Shown: one piece after another, positions 45,490 through 55,094 of the stretch
Position numbering within the stretch: position 1 is the first letter of the stretch
Layout of the letters: every line of letters begins with the position of its first letter
Source: Calditrichota bacterium
GTDB lineage: Bacteria; Calditrichota; Calditrichia; Calditrichales; J004
Reading direction: 5' to 3'
DNA: 64,000 bases
NCBI GenBank assembly: GCA_013112635.1
Contig: JABFGF010000004.1
Coordinates: forward strand, 1-64,000
Translations under genes and position numbers: made by a program
The notes under the pieces: generated by a model
What the model saw: only the letters and a program-made list of their open reading frames with translations
Told to the model about the DNA's origin: nothing
Databases searched by the model: none

Positions 45490-47157
45490 TTAGTTAGGCA
45501 AAAAGATTGATAGCAAATATGACATATATTCTTTTAAATCAACATCAATTGTAATTGACCATTTTGGTAGCCAGGTTCTTTTATATTTATTATCTGTTAT
45601 ATTCTTATATCTTATATTTACGTATTCCAGGTTAAGTCTTGGTATATAAAATATCTCAAAGAATGGATGAATTGGTTTTTTTATGATACATTTTGAAATG
45701 GGTAAAATTAGTAAATGCGGTAATCCTTTAGCTCCTATTCCAACGACTGGGTTCCCGAAACTGGAAGTACTCTTATATAAATAGTTTTTTTGATTTTCAA
45801 AGGGTTTCTCAACTTCAGAAATTGTTACTCCACCATAAACAGACAATGTTTTTTTTCCCCATTGAGGCAAGTCTAAATTTCTCATCGAAACAGACTCGTT
45901 GATAGGGCCGAAGGGATAATAATGAATAACCAATGAATAGTACCTGTATTGCGTAGTTCCCTTTGATGATAAAAAATTAATTCCTTTTCCAAAACCATAT
46001 CCTAATTCCAGATTCAAGTAATCCTCAAACGGAGCTTCGGGTTTTCTCTGAACAATTTTGGTTATTGTTTTTTTTGATTTTTCTGTTATTGGATCTGGTG
46101 TGATTGTGGTAATATTATGTGCATCGGTTGTAGCGCCAGAGACATATTCTATTTGATCTATCTTAAAAATGGTCTTTTTTATTTCTGTTTCATAGTTAAA
46201 TGCAAATGTATAACTCTGATTATGGTTTAATGGATCTATTTTAAATTTAAACTTTTCTTTTCCTTCCCATTCTAACTCATTTAAATATGTTTTAATTATT
46301 ATTTGTTTTAAATAAGTATTCAGTAGTTCATTATTAGCAATATTGGATTTAACATACTTTTCTATGTTTTTTTTCGCTTCTATATTTTCATTTTTTTCAT
46401 CATAGCTCCATTTTTTTAATTTATTTATTTGATCTCTTGAGATCATCAAATTATTGTTTCCTTGAATATTTGGAATACGAGAAAAAACAAATACTTCCGA
46501 ATGTTTGATAACATCATCTTTATTAAGAAGAGGTAATGGTTTTGCAATCATTTTTTCCATACCCGATTTTTCTTTTATGGGTTGCCGCAAAAGAGTATGG
46601 ATATAGCTCAATTCTATATAGAAATCCTTTAATTCATTCCCAGTAAATTTTTTTTCTTTTTTCTTTAAAGCGGCTAATGTGTAATCGGTAATTTGATACT
46701 TGGTATCGTATGGAAGCAAGGATTGATATGAAGTGTTAGGTGTGGTAAAATCCAATTCGCCATAAAACACTTCTATCAATGAAATGTCTATTCCCTTTTC
46801 CAACAGCTTTTCTTTTATTCTTTTATTCTTTTCAACATCATTTTTGTAAGGGACTGGATTATTTATTTTTTTTCCCTTTATAGAGGATAGTAATTTGGTT
46901 GCGGTTTCAGTGGTTAACATGTTTACTTTATTCGAATCCAACTTAAAAATAGGCATTTGGGAATAACCTAATTTTATTTTGCTTATACCTTCAGGAACTG
47001 AACCTTCTAATAAAAACGGTTCATCATAAGGCAATGGGTTTTCAAAAATCTCCGAACCAAGATTTACAGTTACTTTTGTGTACTCTTTGGATTGAGAGAA
47101 AACAGTTGTGTATAGAAGAAAAAACAACATGGTGAGTAAGTACTTGATAGCTCTCAT
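45490..47157 (-). CDS. Exported protein with C-terminal barrel-like region, unknown
   Basis: The product is 555 residues from the ATG at 47157, with AAAGGAG nine bases before it; a GTG at 47175 lies in the site itself. It has a signal peptide (1-22), a long Lys/Glu/Asn-rich region, then from about residue 380 strands ending in aromatic residues (YRYYSLVIHYYPFGP, LNLEYVNIRYKN). No family is recognised. It is markedly AT-rich and Lys-rich beside its neighbours, which may mean recent gain. The Ig-like lipoprotein follows in the same transcript. Confidence 0.7.
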   Translation of the reverse strand: MRAIKYLLTMLFFLLYTTVFSQSKEYTKVTVNLGSEIFENPLPYDEPFLLEGSVPEGISKIKLGYSQMPIFKLDSNKVNMLTTETATKLLSSIKGKKINNPVPYKNDVEKNKRIKEKLLEKGIDISLIEVFYGELDFTTPNTSYQSLLPYDTKYQITDYTLAALKKKEKKFTGNELKDFYIELSYIHTLLRQPIKEKSGMEKMIAKPLPLLNKDDVIKHSEVFVFSRIPNIQGNNNLMISRDQINKLKKWSYDEKNENIEAKKNIEKYVKSNIANNELLNTYLKQIIIKTYLNELEWEGKEKFKFKIDPLNHNQSYTFAFNYETEIKKTIFKIDQIEYVSGATTDAHNITTITPDPITEKSKKTITKIVQRKPEAPFEDYLNLELGYGFGKGINFLSSKGTTQYRYYSLVIHYYPFGPINESVSMRNLDLPQWGKKTLSVYGGVTISEVEKPFENQKNYLYKSTSSFGNPVVGIGAKGLPHLLILPISKCIIKKPIHPFFEIFYIPRLNLEYVNIRYKNITDNKYKRTWLPKWSITIDVDLKEYMSYLLSIFLPN

Positions 47158-47555
47158 AAGAATAACTCCTTTCACTTAGATAATGCGGCGTCATCCTGAC
47201 AAGAAGATTATTTCTTCCAGAATATTATGAATTGATCATAAGAAAAAGAAAAAATAAAAATAGTTTAAACAGTACAAAAGAGAACTACCTGACCGCCCCT
47301 ATTATTCCCATAAAGGAAATTAATTATTAATTATCGTTTTTATAGACTGTTGCCACAGCCCAAATAACTGGCACATTGACACAGCGGTGTTTCCATAATT
47401 GATTGAAATTCTTCGCTCCATTTCATTTTGCTCTGAATGACAAAAATATCAATATCACTTAAAATAATTCACATCTTGTTATAAAAATATGATTTATAGA
47501 TAAAAACTTTTACTTATCTTTTTTTATGTTTAAAACATCACAAATTTGGAAAACT
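47158..47555. other. Divergent intergenic region with a degraded repeat
   Basis: No gene was seen. At 47405-47441 a run with ATTCTTCGCTCC and CTGAATGAC resembles the common repeat that carries GTCATTC on the other strand, with an insertion in the middle. Both flanking genes must have promoters here. Confidence 0.45.
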
Positions 47556-48698
47556 ATGCCAAAATCTCAATTTCAAAAAGCAGTGCGATTATTACTCATT
47601 TTTTTATTAGCCCTAAGCACGACCCTTTTCGCACAGATTGAAGTGAACAATGTGAACCAAGAATGGAAAACCAACAAGGATAAACGAAATGTGGAGCTGG
47701 ATGAGTTTCGTGCTTTATTAAAGCGGGATGGCATTCCACCCATTTACGAACCAAAATTCTGGACACAAAAAGAAGCGGGAGAGACATTTTTCGCACATGA
47801 GCCGGTGATAGCGGTTGAAATTAATGGCCAGGCAAAAGCCTATCCCCTCTCCATTTTAATGTTTCATGAAATTGTAAACGATGAGCTTGAAGGCACACCA
47901 TATATTGCCACATTCTGCCCGCTTTGTAACGCTTCGATTGTATTTGACCGCCGCCTAAGTTTTGAAGGCAAAGATTACCTTTTTGACATTGGCGTATCAG
48001 GTATGTTGCGCAACAGTGATATGGTTATGTGGGACCATCAAACTGAAACATGGTGGCAGCAGTTTACCGGCGAGGGGCTTGTTGGAGATTTAGCCGGTGC
48101 ACAGCTTTCGATGGTTGTTTCCCAGGTTATTTCTGTTGAAGACTTTTTTAAAAATTATCCTGATGGCAAAATCCTTTCCACGGAAAATGGAATGGATGGC
48201 GGTTATGGCCATAATCCATATGTAAATTATGACGATCTTTCCAACGAAAAACCACGTTTGTTCTTTGGCGATGTAGATAAACGGTTGCCGGCGATGGAAC
48301 GTATCATAAACATAAAGTTTAATGATATTCACCGTATTTACCCGTTATCGGAAATTACCAAAAAGGATGTCATTAATGACAATGCCCATGGGAAGCAGAT
48401 AGTCATTTTTTACCAGCAAGGCACAGTCTCTGTTTTAGATAAACGTGACATAAAGGCTTCCAAAGATATTGGTGCAGTTACTGTTTTTGATCCCCGTATA
48501 AATGGCCGGATTTTATATTTTAACAAGGTTGATAATGGATTTGAGGATGAGCAGACAAAATCGCTTTGGTCAATTACCGGAAAATGTTTCGAGGGTGAGT
48601 TAAAAGGAAAGCAGCTAAAGAAAGTGCACCATGGCAACCACTTTGCATTTGCCTGGTTTGCCTTCCAGCCTGAGAGTGAGATTTATGGGCAGGATTAG
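47556..48698 (+). CDS. Exported DUF3179 protein
   Basis: The product is 380 residues from ATG 47556 (GGA six bases before it); an ATG at 47526 would add ten residues. It has a signal peptide and then the DUF3179 pattern: DGIPPIYEPKF, KAYPLSILMFHEIVNDEL, IATFCPLCNASIVFDR, GVSGMLRNSDMVMWD and ETWWQQFTGEG. The conserved CPLC pair may bind a metal or form a disulfide. The family is frequent in envelope proteins of many phyla and has no known function. Confidence 0.88.
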   Translation: MPKSQFQKAVRLLLIFLLALSTTLFAQIEVNNVNQEWKTNKDKRNVELDEFRALLKRDGIPPIYEPKFWTQKEAGETFFAHEPVIAVEINGQAKAYPLSILMFHEIVNDELEGTPYIATFCPLCNASIVFDRRLSFEGKDYLFDIGVSGMLRNSDMVMWDHQTETWWQQFTGEGLVGDLAGAQLSMVVSQVISVEDFFKNYPDGKILSTENGMDGGYGHNPYVNYDDLSNEKPRLFFGDVDKRLPAMERIINIKFNDIHRIYPLSEITKKDVINDNAHGKQIVIFYQQGTVSVLDKRDIKASKDIGAVTVFDPRINGRILYFNKVDNGFEDEQTKSLWSITGKCFEGELKGKQLKKVHHGNHFAFAWFAFQPESEIYGQD

Positions 48699-48754
48699 CT
48701 TTTTGGGCTGATCTGGGAAATATCTTGCCACAGATTTTCACAGAATTACGCAGA

Positions 48755-48982
48755 TTAAAAATCGGAATCCCAATTCTCCGCTATTGGTTTAACAATATCA
48801 GCATTGACTTGAACACTTCCTTTCATAAAACCAAACAATTGTTTTTCGATACTTGAATTGCATGGAACCAACTTGGCAACGGGTTTGCCTTGCTTTGTAA
48901 TAACAATTTCCTCACTGGATTCATTAACATAATCTAAAAGTTCCAAACATTTTGATTTAAAACTTGATGCAGAAATTTTCAT
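48755..48982 (-). CDS. Phd/YefM-type antitoxin, apparently orphan
   Basis: The product is 75 residues from the ATG at 48982 (GGAG seven bases before it). It has the Phd/YefM DNA-binding start (MKISASSFKSKCLELLDYVNESSEEIVITKQGKPVAKLVP in parts) and a C-terminal toxin-binding tail ending NWDSDF. Such genes are normally followed by a PIN or RelE-type toxin, but only 56 bases lie between its stop and the convergent DUF3179 gene. The toxin seems lost or lies elsewhere. Confidence 0.85.
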   Translation of the reverse strand: MKISASSFKSKCLELLDYVNESSEEIVITKQGKPVAKLVPCNSSIEKQLFGFMKGSVQVNADIVKPIAENWDSDF

Positions 48983-49082
48983 ATTTTTCTCCATAAAAAT
49001 ATCAAGTTATATTGAGATATGGCTCATCTGTTTGGTAAAAGTAAGTTCTACTCTTATACTTTTTTAACCAAAATACGATTAT

Positions 49083-49385
49083 TTAAGGAAAAAGGATTTT
49101 ATCAAAAGCATAAAAATAAATTGCTATAGTGACCCAGATAAGAAAAAAAACAATTATTATTCCATAAAGTATCTTATTATTTCCTTTAAAATATTGCCAC
49201 ACATTTAATCCTAAAAAAGGAATATTTAGGGTTAAGCCAGCAAAGAAAAATACATAATAATAATCCATAGAAAGGCTAATTTCTATATCTGTCTCTAAAA
49301 AATATTTCTTTATTATTGGATGAATTAAAACAATAGTTATTAATGCCAGGTTTATAAAATAAATTATCTTATGTAAATTACTCAT
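49083..49385 (-). CDS. Small three-helix membrane protein, unknown
   Basis: About 100 residues from the ATG at 49385 (AGAAAG seven bases before it), with three hydrophobic helices: IIYFINLALITIVLIH, YYVFFFAGLTLNIPFLGL and ILYGIIIVFFLIWVTIAIYFYAF in part. No family is recognised. It lies upstream of the orphan antitoxin gene on the same strand with about 100 bases between, so a joint function is not clear. Confidence 0.55.
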   Translation of the reverse strand: MSNLHKIIYFINLALITIVLIHPIIKKYFLETDIEISLSMDYYYVFFFAGLTLNIPFLGLNVWQYFKGNNKILYGIIIVFFLIWVTIAIYFYAFDKILFP

Positions 49386-49440
49386 TTTCATTCTTTCTAT
49401 CAAAAGGCGAAACAAAAATTAATCAGCAGTTTTTAGAAAT

Positions 49441-50454
49441 TCATTTATCCACGAAAGCCTCAAAACCACTGCTGCTTATCACTTTAAATCCATCAGATTT
49501 ACGCACAATAATCATCGTCTCGATTCCGGGCTTGGACTCCACCCACTGCAAACCTTTTTCTTCACCCATCACCATAATCGCCGTGGCCATTGCATCTGCC
49601 AAAGTACAATTCGGAGCGATAACTGTTACTGAAGCAACACCGTTTACAATCGGCCGGGCTGTAACCGGATCAATAGTGTGGGTGTAAAGCGAATCACCCG
49701 AAACAAAATAATTGCGATAATCACCGCTGGTTGCAACAGCCACATCACTAATCTGTAAAATGGCTTCAAAATTTCGATTCACAGTTGGCTCAATCAAAGG
49801 CTGATCTACTCCGATGCGCCAGGGATCATTTCCTTTTTTACCTTTTACAACCACTTCACCGCCAATTTCCACAAGAAAATTTTTATAACCTTTTTCTTCA
49901 AGCAAACCGGCAACCACATCAACACCAAACCCCTTGGCAATGGCGCTAAAATCCAGTGCTGTTTTATCATGTTTTTTTAGAATAGTATTTCCTGAGATTT
50001 CAATTTTATCCATTCCGACATAGCTTTTTACAATGTTCACTTCTTCATCAGAAGGTGGATTTTCCCTGTCTTCTTTTTTTCCAAAACCCCACAAATCCAC
50101 AACCGGACCAACGGTCACATCAAATGCGCCATCTGACTCTACACTTATCTGCTTTGCCAGATTTAGCACCTCAAGGAAATGCTCTGAAACAGACTGAGAA
50201 TTATCAGCTGTACTTTTATTAAATACAGATATCTCGCTTTCCGGGATGTATGTCGACATTTGCCTGTTTACTTCCTGAAGTATGGAATTTATTTGGGTTT
50301 TAAGAATTTCTTTTGCGCTTTCGCCTTTATTTAAACCTACAATTTTTACGCTATAGGTAGTGCCCATGGTCTCGCCATATATTTCAATATTCTCTTGTTG
50401 CTGAATACAAGAGCAAAGAAAAACACTAAAAATAATAAAAAGATAATATTTCAT
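49441..50454 (-). CDS. apbE: ApbE, FAD:protein FMN transferase
   Basis: The product is 337 residues from the ATG at 50454 (AGGA six bases before it), a lipoprotein (CSC). ApbE motifs are present: GETMGTTYSVK, SDGAFDVTVGPVVDLWGFG, DFSAIAKGFGVD, EIGGEVVVKG and the active segment YTHTIDPVTARP, followed by CTLADAMATAIMVMG with the metal-binding Asp. It attaches FMN to Thr of periplasmic redox proteins such as Nqr, Rnf or NosR. None of those targets is seen in the window; NosR is absent from this clade II nos cluster. Confidence 0.93.
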   Translation of the reverse strand: MKYYLFIIFSVFLCSCIQQQENIEIYGETMGTTYSVKIVGLNKGESAKEILKTQINSILQEVNRQMSTYIPESEISVFNKSTADNSQSVSEHFLEVLNLAKQISVESDGAFDVTVGPVVDLWGFGKKEDRENPPSDEEVNIVKSYVGMDKIEISGNTILKKHDKTALDFSAIAKGFGVDVVAGLLEEKGYKNFLVEIGGEVVVKGKKGNDPWRIGVDQPLIEPTVNRNFEAILQISDVAVATSGDYRNYFVSGDSLYTHTIDPVTARPIVNGVASVTVIAPNCTLADAMATAIMVMGEEKGLQWVESKPGIETMIIVRKSDGFKVISSSGFEAFVDK

Positions 50455-50522
50455 GTATGTCCTAACATCTGAGTTGTTTTTTCTTTTATAGCCGAATCTT
50501 ATTGTAATAGTATTATTACGTA

Positions 50523-50550
50523 TCAACGCAGAGACCCTAAAGAGACCGAG
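50523..50550. repeat. CGCAGAG-type repeat, copy downstream of the GxxExxY gene
   Basis: TCAACGCAGAGACCCTAAAG with AGACCGAGG following is a variant of the run at 50997-51019 (TCAACGCAGAGGCGCAAAGG). The two copies bracket the GxxExxY gene as direct repeats. Confidence 0.6.
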
Positions 50551-50553
50551 GAA

Positions 50554-50958
50554 TTAAGAAGCTCCCTCATCTAGCCTATTTACCACTCTTTTTATACCAT
50601 CTCTCAATACTTCGACATGAAAATTAATTATCAATCCTAAGTGATTTTCACTCAATCTCAAATAAGATAACAGTTTCGGCTTATCAATTGGCGACAATTT
50701 TTCCTTTGCCTTTAAATCCACGATGACCTTGTTTTCCACAAGTAAGTCTAAGCGAAGGTCAGATTTTAATTTAATACCTTTATATGGAATTGGTACGCTC
50801 TTTTGTCGTAAAAAATGTATTCCTCTAAGATTTAGCTCATGGCATAATGCATCTTCATAAATTGATTCTAATAGCCCAGGTCCCAGAACTCTATGTACTT
50901 CAATTGCTGCTCCAATAATTTTTTTTGAAATTTCATTTTCATGCATTGTAATTTCCAT
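50554..50958 (-). CDS. GxxExxY protein (PD-(D/E)XK-like fold)
   Basis: The 134-residue protein carries the name motif GPGLLESIYEDAL and the nuclease-like core LRLDLLVENKVIVDLKA, with Asp and the Glu/Lys pair of PD-(D/E)XK enzymes. The rest (LSPIDKPKLLSYLRLSENHLGLIINF in part) matches the family as I know it. Its biological role is unknown. It sits between direct repeat copies, a setting that I have the impression is common for this family. The start has AAGAAG before the ATG. Confidence 0.9.
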   Translation of the reverse strand: MEITMHENEISKKIIGAAIEVHRVLGPGLLESIYEDALCHELNLRGIHFLRQKSVPIPYKGIKLKSDLRLDLLVENKVIVDLKAKEKLSPIDKPKLLSYLRLSENHLGLIINFHVEVLRDGIKRVVNRLDEGAS

Positions 50959-50996
50959 TCTTCTTTATAATTCAAAAACTTTCCATGATTTTCCTT

Positions 50997-51086
50997 CAAC
51001 GCAGAGGCGCAAAGGACGCTAAAATCAAATACTTTAGTTTTTCTTTTCAAAATTTTATCCATTTGCATACTCCGCGCCTCTGCGTT
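50997..51086. repeat. CGCAGAGGCGC inverted pair upstream of the GxxExxY gene
   Basis: AACGCAGAGGCGC (50998-51010) and its exact complement GCGCCTCTGCGTT (51074-51086) lie 63 bases apart. The first copy is in the same direction as the variant at 50523. Confidence 0.75.
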
Positions 51087-51089
51087 TAA

Positions 51090-53450
51090 TTAATCATTGT
51101 CATTAATTGGTGTCAAAACTAAAACACTTGATTTATCTGAATAAACCGATTCTTGGCTTAATGGCACATTCCAATACTGCCCTGTTTTCCACAATTCTAA
51201 AAAGTCAGTAAAATAAGGACTCATCGGGTTGCCGGAATTACCCGCAGGTAAAACCATCTGCACAACATCCGGGTTTGCAAAGTCAATAATGAAACGCCAG
51301 CTTGGGCCAACCACTACTTTAAAATTTCCATCTTCATACGATGAGAAAGAAGAATTCAATGTTCCTTCAGTACCTGGCCAACTCCATGGACCATGTTTTA
51401 AGTCCAACAAATCTCCAAGAATTGGTACTACTGTAAAAGGATGCTGCATAGTAAATGCTTGAAATTGGCCCCAGGATTTTCCTTTGACCATTTCCAAAGT
51501 TTCTTTAAGCGTTTTTTTTATGATTTGATCACGGGACTCTACAATATCGGCGGTTGAAATATCATCAAACCAATGCAGGGTATTTTTGTCAAAAATTTCC
51601 AACAGCCAAACATCTTCGATATGGCGATGATTTTTACCCAACTCATCCGCAAAAATGTTCTTTTTAAACAACTGCTGAAAAACATTTATAAAAGCCGTTT
51701 CATTAGACTCGATTCCCGTATGGCCATCCCAGCTTGATAATTTATTGGACATTGTAATACCCTCAGCTCCAAAATCCTTAAGTGGCGAAACCAGCTTATT
51801 AGCCCATAAAAGCAAAGTCTCATCAATAATATCATTTTGGATTAGCATAAAATCCTGTACCGAATACTTCTCTTTTGATGAAAGCAATTTCTCAAGCCGT
51901 ACAATCCGGTCACCGGCAAAATTACCTAATATTTCATAACCAAAATCATCCGCGGCCTGTTTATTATTTGCAGAGGCAAGCCAGCCTTTTTGCGGATTAA
52001 AAGCATGAGGCGTTTTTTCTAAAGGATAATATCCATCCCAAACACGATTATTTTCCCAACCCTTTACAGGAAGGTTTTTCCAGTTCTTTTCGCGAACCGG
52101 AATAGGTGTCCCAAGCTGATATCCGATATTGCCCTCTTTGTCGGCATAAGTCCAGTTTGCATCCAACGCACCAAACTGTGTTACAGCCTGCCGGAAATCC
52201 TGAAAATTATTAACAGAAATAAGATCAAACCCAGAAGTGATGGCAAGGTTAATATCTGCGTCAAACCCTGCCCAATCGATCGTATAAACTTTTTTAGTTT
52301 TTTTATCCTTAAAAAACACAGGGCCATGCAGGCTGTTAAATACTGAAAATTTATAGGATTCCTTTCCAGCAACCAAAATTTCTTCCTTTCTGGTTTCAAA
52401 TTTTTTCCAACCATCCAAAGTTAAATATTGGGTCGAATCGTGCTCATGGATTTGTTCTTCATAAAACTCTGTTACATCCACTCCACCGGCTGTAAATGCC
52501 CAGGCCGCGTGTCCATTATGTCCCATCACTACCAACGGCAAGCCTGCAGCTGTAACCCCAAGCGCATTTACATTTTTATCTTTGATATGAATCCCAGCGT
52601 AATACCAGAATTGTGCAATTCGGCCTGTTTCCAAATGCGGATCACTGGCCAGCATGGCTGAACCTGAAACACTTTTTTGCGGTGAAGTAACCCAGGAGTT
52701 AGAGGCATTTGTCAACAAAAATGGTATTTTATTTTCTTTAAAGAGAGAAGTGGCAATGGCAGTTTTAAAATCTGGCAAAAAGGAAACACTGCTTTGAGCA
52801 GGAACAGTTGTTGGTGCCCAATCCGGATAACTAAATAAAGCAGATTGTGCTTTTTCCAACCCAAGTTCGGCAGCCACCTCAACAAAAAACAAATCGCGGT
52901 TTTGGAGAGCATCGGAGTACCAGGTTTGAAAACTCATGATTGTTAGGCAATCATAAACCGTCCAGGGACTAAAATCATAATCCAATAAATAAAACTCAAA
53001 TGGCATTGCTGCTGTTTCATCAACAAAAGTATTAATTCCCAAAGCATAAGCTTCTAAGCGCGCTTTATTTTCCGGGCTTAAATTTTGGATTTGGTTTCGA
53101 ACAAGCTGATCATGTCCGATTTTCCTGCTTTCAACATCCATTTTCAAAGTTATTTCACCCAACACTTCGGATAACCGACCCTGTGAAATGCGACGGGTCA
53201 TATCCATTTGAAAAAGCCTTTCTGAGGCATGGAGCCAGCCCAAAGCAAAATAGGCATCATTTTCATTTTCTGCCCAAATTTGCGGAATACCTTTTTTGTC
53301 GAAAGTGATTTCTATTTTTTCGATTACACCTTTTAATGCTAATTCACCTTCATAAGGAGCAACAGAATTTTTTAACAACGCATAACCGAAAATACCGGCG
53401 CAAACAATCAGAATTAATAGGGTTAAAATAACTCGAAATAAAATCTTCAT
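51090..53450 (-). CDS. Penicillin-acylase-family Ntn hydrolase
   Basis: The 786-residue protein has an N-terminal membrane or signal helix (5-26), the alpha-chain region (AYFALGWLHASERLFQMDMTRR in parts), and the self-cleavage site NASNSWV, where Ser250 would become the N-terminal nucleophile of the beta chain. Other family blocks are SASAMLASDPHL-like SGSAMLASDPHL, GHNGHAAWAFTAGGVD and the closing PAGNSGNPMSPYF. These enzymes cleave amides such as acyl-homoserine lactones or beta-lactam side chains in the periplasm; the substrate here is unknown. The next gene is divergent. Confidence 0.9.
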   Translation of the reverse strand: MKILFRVILTLLILIVCAGIFGYALLKNSVAPYEGELALKGVIEKIEITFDKKGIPQIWAENENDAYFALGWLHASERLFQMDMTRRISQGRLSEVLGEITLKMDVESRKIGHDQLVRNQIQNLSPENKARLEAYALGINTFVDETAAMPFEFYLLDYDFSPWTVYDCLTIMSFQTWYSDALQNRDLFFVEVAAELGLEKAQSALFSYPDWAPTTVPAQSSVSFLPDFKTAIATSLFKENKIPFLLTNASNSWVTSPQKSVSGSAMLASDPHLETGRIAQFWYYAGIHIKDKNVNALGVTAAGLPLVVMGHNGHAAWAFTAGGVDVTEFYEEQIHEHDSTQYLTLDGWKKFETRKEEILVAGKESYKFSVFNSLHGPVFFKDKKTKKVYTIDWAGFDADINLAITSGFDLISVNNFQDFRQAVTQFGALDANWTYADKEGNIGYQLGTPIPVREKNWKNLPVKGWENNRVWDGYYPLEKTPHAFNPQKGWLASANNKQAADDFGYEILGNFAGDRIVRLEKLLSSKEKYSVQDFMLIQNDIIDETLLLWANKLVSPLKDFGAEGITMSNKLSSWDGHTGIESNETAFINVFQQLFKKNIFADELGKNHRHIEDVWLLEIFDKNTLHWFDDISTADIVESRDQIIKKTLKETLEMVKGKSWGQFQAFTMQHPFTVVPILGDLLDLKHGPWSWPGTEGTLNSSFSSYEDGNFKVVVGPSWRFIIDFANPDVVQMVLPAGNSGNPMSPYFTDFLELWKTGQYWNVPLSQESVYSDKSSVLVLTPINDND

Positions 53451-53781
53451 TTAGCTTCTCCGTTTACAAATTTTTAAAACTAACAACACTTCAAGCAAAG
53501 TCTCGCAAGCCTATTAGCTTCTACTTGTAACTTCACATTCTTGAAAAGAAATATTGTTTTAGCTTTTTAATAGACGGCTTAAATTTTGACATCATTCAAT
53601 TAAGCTAAAACAAGAAACCTGTAACCCGCAACCTGAAACGATAAAAAAAAACTATATACCAGAAATTAATAAATATTGAAATCTCCTTAGATAAGGCAAA
53701 TTGTTCTTCCAAATGATGTTTTAGATTGTTAAATTAGAATCGAAGTTTTATTCTTTAAATATTTATGAAAAGGAATTAGAA
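53451..53781. other. Divergent intergenic region with an 11-base inverted repeat
   Basis: No gene was seen. TGTTTTAGCTT (53555-53565) and its complement AAGCTAAAACA (53602-53612) are 36 bases apart. The run AACCTGTAACCCGCAACCTG near 53617-53636 is simple repeat-like sequence. Confidence 0.45.
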
Positions 53782-55068
53782 ATGGAACCTAAAAAATGTA
53801 ATACTGCTGAAGAAGCTGTTTCAATAATTGAATCTGATGATTTTGTATGGACACACTCTATGGCTGCGACACCTGTTGTTCTGCTGGAAGCCCTTTACAA
53901 ACATGCCATGTCCAAAAAAAATATTACTGTAATGCAGTTGCATACAGAACAACCATCAACGGGTGATCCAAACGAACTAAAAGGTCATATAAGAAACCGC
54001 TGCTTTTTTGTAGGGGCACCAACCCGCAAACTTGTCCAATCAGGTCATGCCGATTACATCCCCATTTTTCTTTCGGAAGTTCCGCTCCTTTTCCGGAGGG
54101 GACATCAAAAGGTTGATGCTGTAATAGTGCAGGTTTCACCACCGGATAAACATGGGCTTTGCACATTGGGTATTTCTGTTGAAGCAACCGTCGCTGCAAT
54201 CGAAAAAGCAAAAAAAGTAATTGCACATGTTAATCCAAATATGCCTCGTACTCATGGCGACAGCTTTATCCCATACGAACTTTTTGACACAGTTTATGAA
54301 GAAGCAACCCCAATCCATAAACATAAGCAGGCAGAACAAAATGATGTTACTAAAAAAATAGGGCAGATTATTGCCGACCTAGTTGAAGATCGCTCCTGTT
54401 TGCAAATGGGTATCGGCGCAATACCAGATGCTGCTCTTGCGGCGATGAGTAATCACAAGGATTTAGGTATTCACACTGAAATGTTTTCAGATGGTGTTCT
54501 GGATCTCGTAGAAAAAGGCATTGTTTCCAACCGATTTAAAGAAAAACACCCACACAAAATAGTTACAAGTTTTGCGATGGGTTCACAAAAACTCTATGAT
54601 TTTATTGATGACAATCCGGAAGTAGTTTTTTTGGATGTGGGTTATACAAACAGCACGCAAGTTATCCGGCAAAACAGCAGAACCGTTGCAATGAATAGCG
54701 CAATTCAGGTGGATATTACCGGTCAGGTTTGCGCAGATTCTTTAGGACCGAAAATTTATTCCGGTGTTGGTGGCCAAATGGATTTTATTCGTGGCGCAGC
54801 TTTATCCGAAGGTGGCAAAGCCATTATTGCTCTACCATCAACAGCAAAAAATGATACTATTTCCAGAATTGCTCCTATGCTGGCCCTGGGCTCTGGTGTT
54901 GTTACAACCAGGGCACACGTCCACTACATAATCACTGAATATGGTGTAGCGGATTTGCATGGGAAGAGTTTGCGAGAGCGAGCAAAAGCATTGATTGATA
55001 TTGCACATCCAAAATTCCGCGATGAATTGGAAAAAGCAGCATCTGAAGTGTGGGAATTACACCTTTAA
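53782..55068 (+). CDS. Acetyl-CoA hydrolase/CoA-transferase family enzyme
   Basis: The 428-residue enzyme has the class I CoA-transferase pattern of 4-hydroxybutyrate/acetate CoA transferases: VSPPDKHGLCTLGISVE, GIGAIPDAALA, the catalytic Glu in GIHTEMFSDG, GGQMDFIRGA and VHYIITEYGVADLHGKSLRERA in part. It moves CoA between acetate or butyrate and an acyl-CoA, or hydrolyses it. AAAAGGA precedes the ATG. A broken Crp/Fnr regulator follows. Confidence 0.9.
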   Translation: MEPKKCNTAEEAVSIIESDDFVWTHSMAATPVVLLEALYKHAMSKKNITVMQLHTEQPSTGDPNELKGHIRNRCFFVGAPTRKLVQSGHADYIPIFLSEVPLLFRRGHQKVDAVIVQVSPPDKHGLCTLGISVEATVAAIEKAKKVIAHVNPNMPRTHGDSFIPYELFDTVYEEATPIHKHKQAEQNDVTKKIGQIIADLVEDRSCLQMGIGAIPDAALAAMSNHKDLGIHTEMFSDGVLDLVEKGIVSNRFKEKHPHKIVTSFAMGSQKLYDFIDDNPEVVFLDVGYTNSTQVIRQNSRTVAMNSAIQVDITGQVCADSLGPKIYSGVGGQMDFIRGAALSEGGKAIIALPSTAKNDTISRIAPMLALGSGVVTTRAHVHYIITEYGVADLHGKSLRERAKALIDIAHPKFRDELEKAASEVWELHL

Positions 55069-55094
55069 AATCCCAGTTAACACTAAATAGTTTT

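Noticed and set aside
48728-48755. Run with CCACAGATTTTCACAG and ACGCAGATT
   Set aside because: It looks like a decayed common intergenic repeat; too short and degenerate here to call.
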